Below are positions 1-11,203 of a stretch of 64,000 nt of DNA, in pieces. The notes beneath the pieces are model-generated. The model was not told the origin of the DNA. It did not search any database and was given only the letters and a program-made list of their open reading frames with translations. Source of the DNA: Metridium senile (taxonomy: Eukaryota > Cnidaria > Anthozoa > Actiniaria > Metridiidae); contig OX459105.1 in assembly GCA_949775045.1 (NCBI GenBank), forward strand, positions 1,569,368-1,633,367, read 5' to 3'. Made by a program: the position numbers and the translations under genes. The first letter of the stretch is position 1, and every line of letters starts with the position of its first letter.

Positions 1-286
1 TAATCAAAAAATGAGTTCATTTTCGAGCATATTGTTGATTTTATTTGATTCATCAATTATTAAAAAGAAGCTAGTTTTAAAAAGAGATATCGAGGCAAAA
101 AGCTGCGCCAGTTTGGCAACGGTTGCCTTCCATTAATTGAAAGCATTTTAGCTTGATCGATCTTGCGCTTTTGAGACGAAAAGGAAGCGAAAAGATTGAG
201 CATCAAGATTTCTTTAATTACACAAGATATAACTAAAGGAAAGTAAGGCAAAGAAATTTGCATTTTAGGCTCCATTTTGTGTGGAA

Positions 287-1525
287 ATGCCGACCATCAA
301 CGATGCTATTACACAACGTCGCTTTAAGCAAGTAAATTTTCTCGTCAATGCCGGAGTAAATTTGAATTCTCAAAACTCTCACGGTAAAACACCTCTTATT
401 CAACTGTGTGAATTAGAGCCAGAGGAAAAAGCAGTACTTTTAGCGAAGTTTTTCATCGCTAAAGGAGCAAAAGTAGATGGCGTTGATAAGGAAGGAAAAA
501 GTGCTTTAATGCACGCTATTTTAAAACGAAGGGACAAACTTGTGACACTATTTCTTGGAGCAATTCTCGACTTCAATTTGAACGGAAAAGATAGCGATGG
601 AAATACTGCTCTCGCTCATGCAGCTACTGTGGGGAATGCGAAAATAGTTCGCGAAATTGTTCAAAGTTTGAGAAAATTTGGGTTAACCGTAGATGTGAGA
701 AATAAAGAAGGTTTGACTTCATTGATGATTGCGGCAAAATATGGCCATCCATGTTGTGCCAAAGTTATTTTAAATGAAGGAAAAGCAGATAGATTTATTA
801 GAGACAACGTTTCATGGAAAACAGCTTCAGAATGGGAGAGCAGAGCTCAAAGAAAACAGCCACAATTCGATCAAGAAAGAAAAATTACATCGTCTCCATC
901 TTCTACAAGTTTGAGTTTATCGAAATCTTCTCAGAGAAGTGAAATTCGGCGTCTTTTTCATGTTTATCAACAGCAACTCTCAACGACTTACAGAATTGGT
1001 TTCGACAGTTCAAAAGCTGTGAACTTATATGAAAGCATTGGTGTTCACAACAAGATTCAAAATGAAGCCGAACGTTTCCCAGACATGGAAAAGACTTCAA
1101 CCGAAAGTCAAACAAGGTTTTTGTTAACTAAAACAACCGCTGTTGCGAGATTTAAGAGGAATAGTTTTTCACTGAGCGCTCGAAAACTTCAAGGCAAGAA
1201 GGAGAATTTGTCTGTGTCATTTCCACCTGGGCCTTCGCCTTTCAAAGAACTTCGTCGTGAAAATAGCAAAGAAAATCAGGCGAAATTTGAAACTGAGAAG
1301 CAAAAAAATGCTCGCCCAAGGCGCCCAATACGGTCTAGGTCGGAAATTTTGTACAGCAAGCTGAACAACATAAAAGAAAAAGAAAAGGAGAGAGAAAAAA
1401 CCTTTCATTGTGATGGCCGTTTACCGAGGATTTTACTACAAGAAGCTAGAGTTAAGGCTTCTCCAGTTTTGACAATTCTTGAAGAAAATGAAAACATTGA
1501 CCTTGAAAAACAAACAATTAAGTGA
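287..1525 (+). CDS. ANKRD34-like ankyrin repeat protein, single exon, 412 aa
   Basis: The open frame extends back to a GTG at 281, but the first ATG is at 287, so I start there. The N-terminal 175 or so residues hold about five ankyrin repeats, recognisable by the G-K-T-P-L, G-K-S-A-L-M-H-A, G-N-T-A-L-A-H-A and G-L-T-S-L-M-I-A-A signatures near residues 34, 70, 106 and 142. The remaining 230 residues are basic, Ser/Lys/Arg-rich and predicted disordered, with no second domain that I recognise. A short N-terminal ankyrin block followed by a long basic tail, all in one exon, is the layout of the ANKRD34 family (function poorly known, neuronal expression in vertebrates). AATAAA motifs near 1625-1637 are plausible poly(A) signals. 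The family name is an inference from architecture; a generic ankyrin protein is the alternative. Confidence 0.75.
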   Translation: MPTINDAITQRRFKQVNFLVNAGVNLNSQNSHGKTPLIQLCELEPEEKAVLLAKFFIAKGAKVDGVDKEGKSALMHAILKRRDKLVTLFLGAILDFNLNGKDSDGNTALAHAATVGNAKIVREIVQSLRKFGLTVDVRNKEGLTSLMIAAKYGHPCCAKVILNEGKADRFIRDNVSWKTASEWESRAQRKQPQFDQERKITSSPSSTSLSLSKSSQRSEIRRLFHVYQQQLSTTYRIGFDSSKAVNLYESIGVHNKIQNEAERFPDMEKTSTESQTRFLLTKTTAVARFKRNSFSLSARKLQGKKENLSVSFPPGPSPFKELRRENSKENQAKFETEKQKNARPRRPIRSRSEILYSKLNNIKEKEKEREKTFHCDGRLPRILLQEARVKASPVLTILEENENIDLEKQTIK

Positions 1526-2335
1526 ACAAACAGATAAAAGATGATTTAAAATTGCAGAAATTACGAGAATTGAAAAGTAGGTAAAATAGTATATTAATAA
1601 AATGCAAAAAACTTATAAAACTAAAATAAATAAATAAACAAATATTTGAAAAATTATTCTGAGGCTTTTTATTTTCTTTGAAAACGGTAAATTCTTTTGG
1701 ACAAAAATCCATTGTTATATAGCACATAAAACTGCTCAAAAGTTACATTTTTTAGAAGTAAAAACTTTAACGCTTAAATTTACTGATTAAGAAAGTTTAT
1801 TTTAACTTTTGCAATTATTATAATTAATTAATTAGAAAAACTATATCGTAATTGCTACTAATGAGTTCAATTTTGACGCGTTTGCGCATTTTGGGCGGGA
1901 AACACTCAAATGGCTTCTTAATTACAACCAATCAGATCGCCCACAGTGCAGGTTGTAAAAAATGTCAACTACAATTTGATGAAAAACGTAAAAAATATAA
2001 TTCAAATTATATTGAATTACCTAATGATTTGATAATGAATAATTTTAACTATTAAAGCGGAATAAAATAAAAATAATAATATTGTAATTCTAAGTTGAAA
2101 TATTAATAAACAATAATTGTAGTAAAAATATGATTGATTTATTTCTTTGTTTTTAATGTTGCTATGTGACAAAATATTAGATAATTTGGTCATAAATTCT
2201 CATTTTTTCTAACTTTTTAATATTTTATAACATTTTTCTATAATTAAATATTGAACAACTTACAAAATAATAAGTATTTCAAGTTTTAAAATGTGTTTGA
2301 ATTTAAAGCCAAAACTTCCTTGTTACAGTAGAGCG
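1526..2335. other. AT-rich intergenic DNA with likely poly(A) signal
   Basis: Very AT-rich stretch after the ankyrin gene. Overlapping AATAAA motifs at about 1625-1637 could end its transcript. I see no conserved coding sequence; the short frame at 1852-2055 has no recognisable domain. Confidence 0.5.
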
Positions 2336-2552
2336 AAAACACTAGAACCATGAAACAAAATCAAATTGTTAGTGTGTAATAGTTCTTATTTAGCGACTAT
2401 TAGTTACTATAAAAGACAAGTAAAGTTGTAATGAGGTATTGTTTCCTTTTGTATTTTGTTGTTTCTGGTTGAGTGATACTGACTAAATAGTCACTAAATA
2501 GAAACTATTAGTTAGTAACTATTTTGCTTTTATTTTATGGTTCTAGTGTTTT
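2336..2552. mobile_element. MITE with AAAACACTAGAACCATGAAA inverted repeats
   Basis: The left end (AAAACACTAGAACCATGAAA) reappears inverted at 2525-2552 as TTTATGGTTCTAGTGTTTT-type sequence. The interior carries TTAGTTACTATAAAAGACAA and GTTTCTGGTTGAGTGATACT, which also occur around 8350-8600 and 51105-51550, so this is a dispersed non-autonomous family. The other two copies have received later insertions. Confidence 0.7.
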
Positions 2553-3237
2553 CAGTCTCGGTTTTTTTGTTCTTAACAAGAATCGAGATGTTGTTTTTGA
2601 AGTTTGACTATAGATTAGTTCTTAACATACTTTTCAATTTTTTTAAGTTTGACAATAAGGCTACAGAAAAACTCAAATCTATTTAATACAATGAATTACG
2701 TAATTCTTTGCAATGTGTTTCAATGTACAAAGTTCACAGCTGAATGTGTTGCTTAAAGACCACCAACTTTGATAACATTTTCATATTTTCTGACATGTCC
2801 ATCCTACTTGAGGTAGAGCTTACATAGACTTGACCAGTCATTGGTTGAGTTGACGTAAGCTCTACTTTCGAGGACCTGTTAGGGGCTAAATTGTAAATAA
2901 TGATTTACCAAAAATAAATTACAAGCGAGTAATCCTAAATTGGTCCTAAATACTGCAAAAATATTCCATAATCCTTAAACTTTTGGGTCAATAATCAATA
3001 TCCCTGCTCTACAAACCCCTAATAATCCATAATCCTAAAGTTACCCTAACAGGGCCTCACTTTCAACAGTTTGATAGATCATAAAACCAAAAAAAAAATT
3101 CAAAGTAATTTTCCTATCAGTACCAGAATGGTTCACTACTGTTGTCTATCATTCAAATATTTAAACCATCTTGAGAACAGAAGTACAATAGACCTTACAG
3201 TTCTTATCCAACAACCTTTAATAGCCTTGATAGTGTA

Positions 3238-3456
3238 AACAGGTTCCCATTTAAATCTGTACTTTCCCATATAAATCTGTACTTATGCAAATTTTGTTGA
3301 TGTGTGCTAAACACACAGATCAACCAATCAGAGAAGTTCACTTCGGAAATAATATACTCTGATTGGTTGATCAGTGTGTTTAGCACACATCAACACAATT
3401 TGCATAAGTACAGATTTAAATGGGAAAGTACAGAATGATTTAAATGGGAACCTGTT
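3238..3456. mobile_element. MITE, AACAGGTTCCCATTTAAATC termini, 4-bp TSD TGTA
   Basis: Begins AACAGGTTCCCATTTAAATC and ends with its inverse (GGGAACCTGTT). TGTA at 3234-3237 is repeated at 3457-3460. A second copy at 32953-33130 is flanked by CTAG on both sides, which supports a 4-bp target duplication for the family. The inner arms carry the inverted GCTAAACACACAGATCAACC segment. Confidence 0.8.
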
Positions 3457-3463
3457 TGTAATA

Positions 3464-3722
3464 CACCTAATCCAAAAAACGTTGTCTGGTCCGCCGCACA
3501 GTCCTCGCGCCAAGACTGTGAAAGATATTGGTTATATCTAATCAGTAATTAATTTATTTGCATGTTCACACTCTAGTGTGGTACTTTTTTCAACAAAATA
3601 GTGTTGTGCCTACTTTTATTTTCTTGTTTTATCACTCTCATCAAAATATTCACTGTGTTTTCCTTCACAGTCTTGGCGCGAGGACTGTGCGGCGGACCCG
3701 ACAACTTTTTTTGGATTAGGTG
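3464..3722. mobile_element. MITE with CACCTAATCCAAAAAACGTT inverted repeats, TA target
   Basis: CACCTAATCC at the left and GGATTAGGTG at the right, with TA at 3462-3463 and 3723-3724. Arms of about 60 bp include GTCCGCCGCACAGTCCTCGC. A truncated relative lies at 41466-41675. TA target and length fit a Tc1/mariner-type non-autonomous element. Confidence 0.75.
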
Positions 3723-3851
3723 TATATTCTTCACAATTTGACTACAGCCCATGGAATTTTGAAGTGTTTCAATTGTTTGATAACGTGTACATTCCTTTTA
3801 AACATGTGTACATTCTAAAAATGTTGAATTTGCAAACAGGATTCATATTAA

Positions 3852-4011
3852 AATACAAATTGGTTGACTCAGGCTTGATTTTGGTTAAATTTATTCAGAT
3901 TTTCTACACTTAGACCTTCCTTGTAACGATCACTGATGAAGGTCTAAGTATAGATCAAAACGTCTGAATAAATTTAACCAAAATCAGGCCAGAGTCAAAC
4001 CAATTTGTATT
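3852..4011. mobile_element. Short TTAA-flanked MITE containing a decayed hammerhead-like core
   Basis: AATACAAATTGG at the left and CCAATTTGTATT at the right, with TTAA at 3848-3851 and 4012-4015. Inside, CTGATGA (3933-3939) is followed by a 6-bp hairpin (GGTCTA/TAGATC) and AAAACGTC, i.e. a hammerhead-like layout with one core G changed to A. Confidence 0.65.
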
Positions 4012-4201
4012 TTAATGTGTACATTCCTTTTAATTTTTTCCATTTAAATTAATATAAAAATTACCTTGAGCTGTAGCCAAATTATAAAGAATACATAACA
4101 TGCTATAGAGGATCTCAGTTTATCAATTCGAACTGTCAAAAGGTCGATTGGCACTAATTATTTCACAAAAGAAAGTAAGCAAAGCATTCTGGTCTTGGTA
4201 A

Positions 4202-4540
4202 TACTGTGCTTTTCGGTTGAGCTTCAAACTGCTAAAGTTTTATTGGTTAGTTTAAACAATGAAACTATGCACTTATGAGGTCATAAACACAATGTTGTCA
4301 AGGCTAGGTTCATACGTTGTTAGTTGGCAAAATTTCATAAAATTCACTGTCTGGAATTAAAAATTAACTGTATCCTTGATTTCACCAATCAGAAATCAAG
4401 TATGTGGAATTTTGTTGCCCAACAATATATGAACCTAGCCTTGACAACATTGTGTTTATGACCTCATAAGACATAGTTTCTTCATTTAAACTAACCAATA
4501 AAACTTTAGCAGTTCCAAGCTCAACCGAAAAGTGCAGTAT
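4202..4540. mobile_element. Foldback MITE, about 340 bp
   Basis: ATACTGTGCTTTTCGGTTGA at the left is inverted at the right end (TCAACCGAAAAGTGCAGTAT). The arms of about 130 bp include ACAATGTTGTCAAGGCTAGG and its complement. No coding sequence. Target duplication not resolved. Confidence 0.7.
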
Positions 4541-5133
4541 ATGATTATATAATCATAATATCTAAAAGACTTGTTGATCTTTTGGATGTCTTTGAAAGAA
4601 GACAGAGTTCAGTTCCATTCTATTTTGTATAATAATTAAATCTCTTAAAGACTTGTGTAATCTATCAATTCTCAAACTTTCACTTTGTTAAACTTCATAA
4701 TTGGTGGACGTACTTTAAAGGATTATCAACCAAGCGTGAGGTCTGTACAGGAAAATATCAAACCGAGGTCTAATATTTTTCTGGACAGACTGAACAAGCG
4801 AGGTTAACAAATCATTTATTATATGGCTTTTTTTCTTAGCGTTGTACGAAATCGCAAATATTTTAATCGTCAAATCTCTCATTATTGAATGAATAAACAC
4901 TTAACTGGCTAAAAAACACTTTGCAGGTATGAAATGGTAAAACTTTAACAAAATATTTTTTGATTTCTCGGTCTGAAAAAAAGATGGAAATTGAACCGTT
5001 GTCATGGTAATGGTCTGATGGAAAAATATTAGACCGGAAATCAGCCAATCAGAGCGTGCATACTATTGTAGCCATATAATAAAGTAACATATTTTGTTAT
5101 ACCATTGTAATCAGAACAAAGAAACTTAACAAA
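4541..5133. other. No gene seen
   Basis: Intergenic AT-rich DNA between small repeats. I see no coding or RNA feature. Confidence 0.4.
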
Positions 5134-5286
5134 TACAGTGGTACCTCTAGTGGTCACCCTCAGGACTTTCCAAAGTGGCCACTTAATAGAGGTTGGAATA
5201 GAGGTATATAATAGGTATAGGAATAAATTTGGGACTTTTTATTGTGGCCGCCTAATAGGTGAGTGTTTAATAGAGGTACCCCTGTA
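5134..5286. mobile_element. Pogo-like TIR repeat (TACAGTGGTACCTCTAG...)
   Basis: Starts TACAGTGGTACCTCTA and ends AGAGGTACCCCTGTA. It contains TTTGGGACTTTTTATTGTGG and the GGCCGCCTAATAG motif shared with the tandem copies at 26506-26895. CAGTGG/CCCCTGTA termini are typical of pogo/Tigger-type Tc1-mariner elements (family knowledge). Confidence 0.65.
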
Positions 5287-5976
5287 GATCTATAGTTAAA
5301 ATGGTTGGCAATCACAATATCAACACTTGTAAACACTATGCTCACCTATTTCTAAGAGATTCATTGACCTTTAAGATGCCATTGAAAGATACAAAGTTGT
5401 GTTCCATTTTTTTCATTCAGTATTTCTCTTTGGTTCCTTGTGTTTCAATTTCAAATGTTTCAACTTGATTGTTTTTTTGTTTGTTTTTGTTTAACTTGAT
5501 TTGTTTGGAATTTTGCGAGAGAACATAAGGAATTTAATTCCTTCCAATTCAATATCTTTACTTTTGATGTTTGTGTTTAATAATATTTCCAAAGGTTACT
5601 TTCCAAGTACCAATACCTTTTTTCACTTTCTTTGTAGTCTGTGTGGGAAGCGATGGAGAGTATATTACCAAGTAATGACATTTGCTCTCTTTGTTATTCC
5701 ACCTCCCGTCGGTACTGTGCAGTCTCATTTTAACAAGTACCAAGACAGAAGGGAAGATTTTTACTACATCTCTCTGTGAAATATTATGAGCTTCCTTACA
5801 GCGCATTTCATAATTATGTAACCATTGGCCTTCAAATACCAACATGAAAAAGGCAGTTTACGCTGCCGTCAATCCCAAAAAAAATCCAGTACCTACATTT
5901 TATCTTTGATATTTTGATTGACTCAAGTTAAAAACTGTATTTTACATGTTGTTGCCATTCTACAATGGCTGTATAG
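5287..5976. other. No gene seen
   Basis: Intergenic. The frames on both strands between 5501 and 5845 overlap one another and show no domain. Confidence 0.4.
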
Positions 5977-5979
5977 TTA

Positions 5980-6156
5980 AGCCTGGTTCACACGGCATCA
6001 TAATCATAGTCATAATCATAAGCACAGTCATAAGAAATGGAGAAGTTTCCATTTTCTTATGATTATGACTATGACGTTATGTCGCACGTGTGAACCGTAC
6101 AATCTTAGTCGTAAACGTGCTTATGATTATGATTTGGACGCCGTGTGAACCAGGCT
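5980..6156. mobile_element. MITE, AGCCTGGTTCACACGGC termini, TTA duplication
   Basis: AGCCTGGTTCACACGGC at the left and GCCGTGTGAACCAGGCT at the right; TTA at 5977-5979 and 6157-6159. A 3-bp TTA duplication and this terminal type fit PIF/Harbinger non-autonomous elements. The interior is built of ATAATCATAGTC-like repeats. Confidence 0.75.
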
Positions 6157-6667
6157 TTATGAAAGGCACTTTATTATATAATTGTCAATGAAATACCTAT
6201 ATTTCTCTGCTTCAGAAATTTGATATTTTCACATGTGAAAATAACATGCTATTTAATAACATGCTATTTTAACATGTGGTGAAAATATTATCACTATGGT
6301 TAAACAGCTTTATGGAAACTTGTGTCAAAAAAGGTTTTCATTGATAATTATATAATAAACAGAACATTACATGGTCCCTTGCAGATATAAATTAAATCTT
6401 CTCGTTTTGAAAATCTCTTACTTGTTTGCTTCGCTCAATCGTGAGGGATTATTTCAACTCTTGAAGATAAAATTGGTATCTCTGTGCGCCCATTGAATAT
6501 CCTCTAAGTTCAGGTAATATGGGAAGAAATAATTTCACAAATATCCTCCAATGTTTGTAACATGTCTGGAATAGCTGTAAATGAAGAAGCTGTTTCACAG
6601 TTGGTTTGAAATATTGTTCGGAGAAAAAAAAAACAGGTTAAAATCTCTCCTTCAAACTCCTACAGTT

Positions 6668-7462
6668 TCAAAATACTGTGAGCAGTGCAAACACTCCGTA
6701 TAGCAATGCACATGGATATGCAACCAGTGGCTGTTGATGGTCCATAGCGAACGCCGTAACAAACAACTTTGACGACACTAGACTGCACCAGCCAATAGTG
6801 ACTGTCGTTAAAATAGACCCCATCATCCCTTGCAGGCTGACTATTAACGCGGTTCCAGACAGGAAAACCATTGGCAGTAGACAGTACCCAAGGATGCTAA
6901 CAACGATACCAAATGACACATCAGCCAAAGTCATTAAATTCAGGATTGCATACATTGCAAGGCACCCAAGTAAGCTATACCCATAGATATACCCAAAATG
7001 CACTTTGCCATGAAGTAGGAGAAAGCCTCCAAACGCTAAACAGAACAGAAAAGGTCCACCTAAGTCTGTATCGTCCATGATATGGATGTCTGTTTGTTTT
7101 AAAGGGTTTAGTACTGAAAGTGTCTTTTGCCAAACGTGGTCTAAGTTCAAACCAAGTTCTTCAAGCAACGGTGGCTCGTCTTCAAAACCAGTCGAGTGAG
7201 CTTCGTGCACTTCTTTTACTTCGTTAGAACCCACTGGTTGGTAGCTTTGAGGAGCATAATACTGTGGTTGTGCATTAACATTTGGATCGTAGTAGTTTTG
7301 GCCTCCATATTGCTGATCGTATCCCCCATGTTGACTATTGTAGTCGTAACCTTGATCATATTGTTGATTTTGGCCACTGTTTTCATCGTAATTCGATGGA
7401 TAAAATCCTTCCTGGTAAAACCCTTGGTCGTCTTGATTATAGCCGTTAGTATATCCAGCCAT
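6668..7462 (-). CDS. YIPF5: YIPF5 / Yip1A-like Golgi membrane protein, 264 aa, single exon
   Basis: Homologue of YIPF5 (Yip1A), a five-pass ER-exit-site/cis-Golgi protein that binds Yif1 and Ypt/Rab GTPases and supports ER-Golgi transport. Residues 1-90 form a Tyr/Gln/Gly-rich cytosolic tail. The conserved block starts at [20 protein letters not shown] (about residues 93-112), the family hallmark. Five hydrophobic segments follow from about residue 131, and the protein ends in the conserved [17 protein letters not shown]. Length matches the family (about 257 aa in mammals). ATG at 7460-7462 and TGA at 6668-6670 are clean. The frame is continuous, whereas vertebrate YIPF5 has several introns. 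It lies head-to-head with the membrane-protein gene at 7890. Confidence 0.95.
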   Translation of the reverse strand: MAGYTNGYNQDDQGFYQEGFYPSNYDENSGQNQQYDQGYDYNSQHGGYDQQYGGQNYYDPNVNAQPQYYAPQSYQPVGSNEVKEVHEAHSTGFEDEPPLLEELGLNLDHVWQKTLSVLNPLKQTDIHIMDDTDLGGPFLFCLAFGGFLLLHGKVHFGYIYGYSLLGCLAMYAILNLMTLADVSFGIVVSILGYCLLPMVFLSGTALIVSLQGMMGSILTTVTIGWCSLVSSKLFVTAFAMDHQQPLVAYPCALLYGVFALLTVF

Positions 7463-7889
7463 GTTATGAAGAATTTCAATAGAGAAGTAGAGAATTTCTG
7501 GAGTTTTGGGAAAAACCGGATAAATTTCACAACTGAAGACACGTAAGCGAATTTGAAAGGTTCCAGCCTCTTCGCGGCTAACGAGTAATTGCCGAAACTT
7601 TGACGAACATTTATCGACTGTTTAGCATCAAATTGAAATCTAATTTTTCAAAATTACCATTCCCAAAATAAGCCAGAAACATCAAACTTCATTCCTTTTA
7701 TCTATATTTGTAGTATTTTGGTAAAAAATATTTTAAATAAAGCAAAAAGTCTTATTTTTCTGAAAATCTCGAAATTCGGAAAACGCTCGTAAGGAGATCG
7801 TCATAAAGCCGAAGTTTTGGCGCAATATTTGTTATTGTTCGAGAATTCCTAAACGTTTTTGTCAAATTTGGACACGATTCTTCGTAACA
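7463..7889. promoter_or_regulatory. Shared divergent promoter region
   Basis: 427 bp separate the start codons of YIPF5 (minus) and the membrane-protein gene (plus). The spacing implies a bidirectional promoter. I see no clear TATA box or named motif. Confidence 0.5.
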
Positions 7890-10800
7890 ATGAAAGATTT
7901 ACTAGCCGAAACCAAGCTATTTCGCGTTGGACTGTACTTCAGCGCTTTGGTAGTGAGTTTACTGTATATTTTATGGAAAGCACTTGAAGTCAGCCGATCT
8001 GCAGAGCGAGTTTGTAGAAAGCTCTTTCTGCTACCAATCTTCGCTTTGTGTTCGTTAGCAATAACATGGCGAGAGATAATTATGTTTATCATCGATTTGT
8101 CAAAGACCTATCCTGATCTCAAGACTACTCTTAAGCAAGAAGAAGTTGTTGTTGAGGTAGGAACGTTTGTTTTCAAAAACTGAATTATAATGAGTTGTAG
8201 TTGTTGTACAAATTTATGTTTCGAAATGTACTACATTAATTAAGTTATGTAGTGGTTTTCAAAACTGAAGCTCGCCCATGCATTGCCTATTTTTTTGCAT
8301 TAAAAGAGCGAAATCACTTAAACCACGATATCAAAACAAAACAGTTTAATACTAATGGTCTATATTTAGTGACTATTATTTTAGTTAGTATCACTCAACC
8401 AGAAACATAAGGGAAACAATAGCTGTTATTACAGTTATATGCAAATGATTTTGAACAATGGGTTGAAGTCAAGGCTTTTGGGCGAAAACAATAGGTTTGC
8501 CCAAAAGCCTTGATTTGAATCCATTGTTTGAAATCATTTGTATATAACTGTAAATATTATAACAACTATTCCTCATTACAACTTGACTTGTCTTTTATGA
8601 GTAATGCACCAGCTATCAATTTCTTGCCCTAACAGGGGGAGTGCGGGCAAAGTCAGGCTATTGAACTTAAACTTTGCCTGCACCTGGGGCTTCTCAATGT
8701 TTTTTGACAATAATCATCACAAAGTTCTGTGTCCACAATAGTAAATATATGAGTAAGTATATGAATTTGACATCCCCCATCCTCGGGAACCCAGGGGTAA
8801 TCTTCTGTCGCTTGTTTCTCGCTTCCAGAATAAATACCCCTGGGAATGTAGTCTGTTGGAGCTTGTTACTGAAGTCAAAATTCAAACTTATTTAATGACT
8901 TTCTTTGAATGGTTATCTTGATTCTCATTGGTCGACCTAATAAGGTCGACCAATCAGGAAAGAGCTGAATTTTGACTTCCGGAACAAGCTCCAACAGTAC
9001 ACGTTCCCAGGGGTATTTATTCTGGAAGCGAGAAACGAGCGACAGAAGATTACCCCTGGGTTCCCGAGGATGGACATCCCCAGGATACTGGCTGTTGACA
9101 AAGAGATATGAAAAATGTCAATAGCCCCTGGGTATGCCAGTAAACAATTACAGAGTATCAATTTGATTTTTTTTTTTAAATATTTAAAATATTTTATTTC
9201 AATAATAACAACAACAGTACAGCATTAATTACAATTAACGAATACAATACTTACCACTAGGTACTGAATCCTAGATTTTTTTTATAGCTATTATTTACAA
9301 ATAATAGATACTGTTTTTAGGTATTTTTTTAATATATTTGATATAAATAAATAAGTAATAAGGATAGAGAAAAAAAAAAAAGAAAATGAATTAAATAAAC
9401 TAAATTATATCAATTTGATTCTATTCCATGGATAGTGTTAGGGCTATACCTTGAGAAATTGAGCTGGCAAAGATATGCAGCTTGGAGTGACTAGTATTGT
9501 TAAAAAATGAAAATTTAATCAATAGTATTTCAGGAATGAGTTCAAAAATTAAGAAGTGAATAATAAATGTCTTTGTCGAATGATTAATCATTATCACTAC
9601 TACTACCATTGTTACAATATGTATCATAAACACTATCAGCATCATTATTTTCATCGTCACTACAACAACCACTACCAACATTATTATCATAATCATTATC
9701 ATCACCTTCATATTCATCAGTATCGTGCTCAGCACCATCATCAGCATCATTACAATCATCATTACAATCACCATCATCATCGTATTCTTCATGATCATAA
9801 TCATTAGCATCATCATATCACTATAACCACCATCATTAGCATCACCATCATCTTCATCAGTATCATGCTCAGCACCATCATCAGCATCATTACGATCATC
9901 ATTACAATCACCATCATCATAATCTTCATGATCATAATCATAGTATCATAGCATCATAGCATAATCATAGCATCATAGCATCAACCACCATTATCATCAC
10001 CATTACCATCATGTCATCATGCTCATGTACCATCATCTTCATCATCATTACAATCATCATCATCATCATTAATATCATTCTCAGCTCCACAATCATCATA
10101 ATCATTATATCATCACCACCATCATCCTCATCATCATTACAATCATCATCATCATTACAATCATCATCATCATCGTCAATATCATTCTCAGCCGTACCAT
10201 CATCATAGTCATTACAATCATCATCATCATCCTCATCACCACCACCACCATCATCAACATCATTACAATCATTATCATCCTCATCACCACCACCATCATC
10301 ACTACAATCATCATCATCATCATTTATAACTACATTAACTATTATTCCTCATCTTTCCAGGCTTACAGATTAGTAACAAACTCTGTAGAGGGATACTGGT
10401 GGTCGTCACAGTTACTGATGTTCACACTTGTATTCATAGTCTTCATCAACACCAAGTCACGACAAATCAGCATGGCTACCCCAGAACTGTGTGCCTACAT
10501 CTGCCTCGGCTTTGGCGGTGCAATAAGCACATCCTTCGCACTCTTCCTTTACCGCTATCATGTGACAGCCTCGATGGAAACAAAGCGAGTTGAGCACCAT
10601 CAGATGTCACGCTGGAGCATCGCCATCCTTGCAGTTAGCCTTTGGCTTGCTTTTCTGTGTATCTTATTCCTGTACTATTCAATCGACCCAGCTTTTAAAG
10701 TGTACTTGTTGCTAACCCATTTGCTACTATTTCTACCATGTCTTCTTCCTTCGGTTCATGTCCATAGTTACACCACAACAGCAGCTAAAGGCCTCATTCC

Positions 10801-11134
10801 TTTACTCTACTTTCTACTCTTTGTGTCCCTTGCATGTCACCACTTTTACTTCACACATCTTGCACTTCCTGATGCACACCCAGAAACTTTCCATAAGCTA
10901 CTGATAGCTGGGTTCGCACATCGTTGTCAGGCTAGCATCTCCTCCGATGCTGTCATGAGTTTTATTCTCAGTATTGTTTACTTGTTTTTGAAGTCTGAGA
11001 ATAACTCGGCGCTTCTTGTTGTTGTTCCTTTCTTCTTTCTTTCTCCCTGTCTTTCACTTGGCTCTGCTTTTGCACTTGTAATGCTTTATGAAGAATATTT
11101 GTTGGAGAGAAAGATAGGCACAAAAGAAGACTAA
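7890..11134 (+). CDS. Two-exon multi-pass membrane protein, 346 aa, family not recognised
   Basis: Exon 1 is 7890-8156: ATG in the context acaATGa, ending GTTGAG before GTAGGA. Exon 2 is 10361-11134: acceptor tttccag, first codons A-Y-R-L-V-T-N-S-V-E, ending TAA. Both exons are in phase 0, giving 346 residues. About eight hydrophobic segments are visible: one near residue 13, one near 45, and a series from about residue 108 (LLMFTLVFIVFI) to about 325. Conserved-looking features are TWREIIMF in the second segment and EGYWWSSQL just after the exon junction. No signal peptide cleavage site or catalytic motif is evident. I do not recognise the family, so I assign no function; transporter-like or receptor-like are both possible. 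The intron holds nested MITEs and a long CAT-type microsatellite. Confidence 0.8.
8418..8570. mobile_element. MITE, AATAGCTGTTATTACAG termini, nested in a decayed MITE
   Basis: Palindromic element whose arms include CAGTTATATGCAAATGATTT and its inverse. Better-preserved copies lie at 18099-18251 and 43346-43492. The flanks (8355-8417 and 8571-8600) resemble the 2336-2552 family, so one MITE was inserted into another. Confidence 0.7.
8675..9140. mobile_element. Foldback MITE in the intron, about 460 bp
   Basis: Two long inverted blocks: GGGAACCCAGGGGTAATCTT at about 8788 matches the inverse at about 9050, and TTGGTCGACC forms the centre near 8930. Outer ends carry CACCTGGGGCTT and its imperfect inverse AGCCCCTGGG. 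No coding capacity. Confidence 0.65.
9589..10323. repeat. CAT/ATC microsatellite in the intron
   Basis: About 730 bp of imperfect CAT-type trinucleotides, including an internal duplication (9716-9800 versus 9850-9935). Long frames here translate to His/Ser/Met runs and are artefacts. The block ends about 40 bp before exon 2. Confidence 0.9.
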
Positions 11135-11203
11135 GAACTAGTTGCACAAAATGACAAAAACAGTTTTGTAGGGTTCATACCATATATCTTGTGAAACAAA
11201 ACT

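Noticed and set aside
281..286. Upstream GTG as start of the ankyrin gene
   Set aside because: Animal nuclear genes start at ATG; the first in-frame ATG is at 287.
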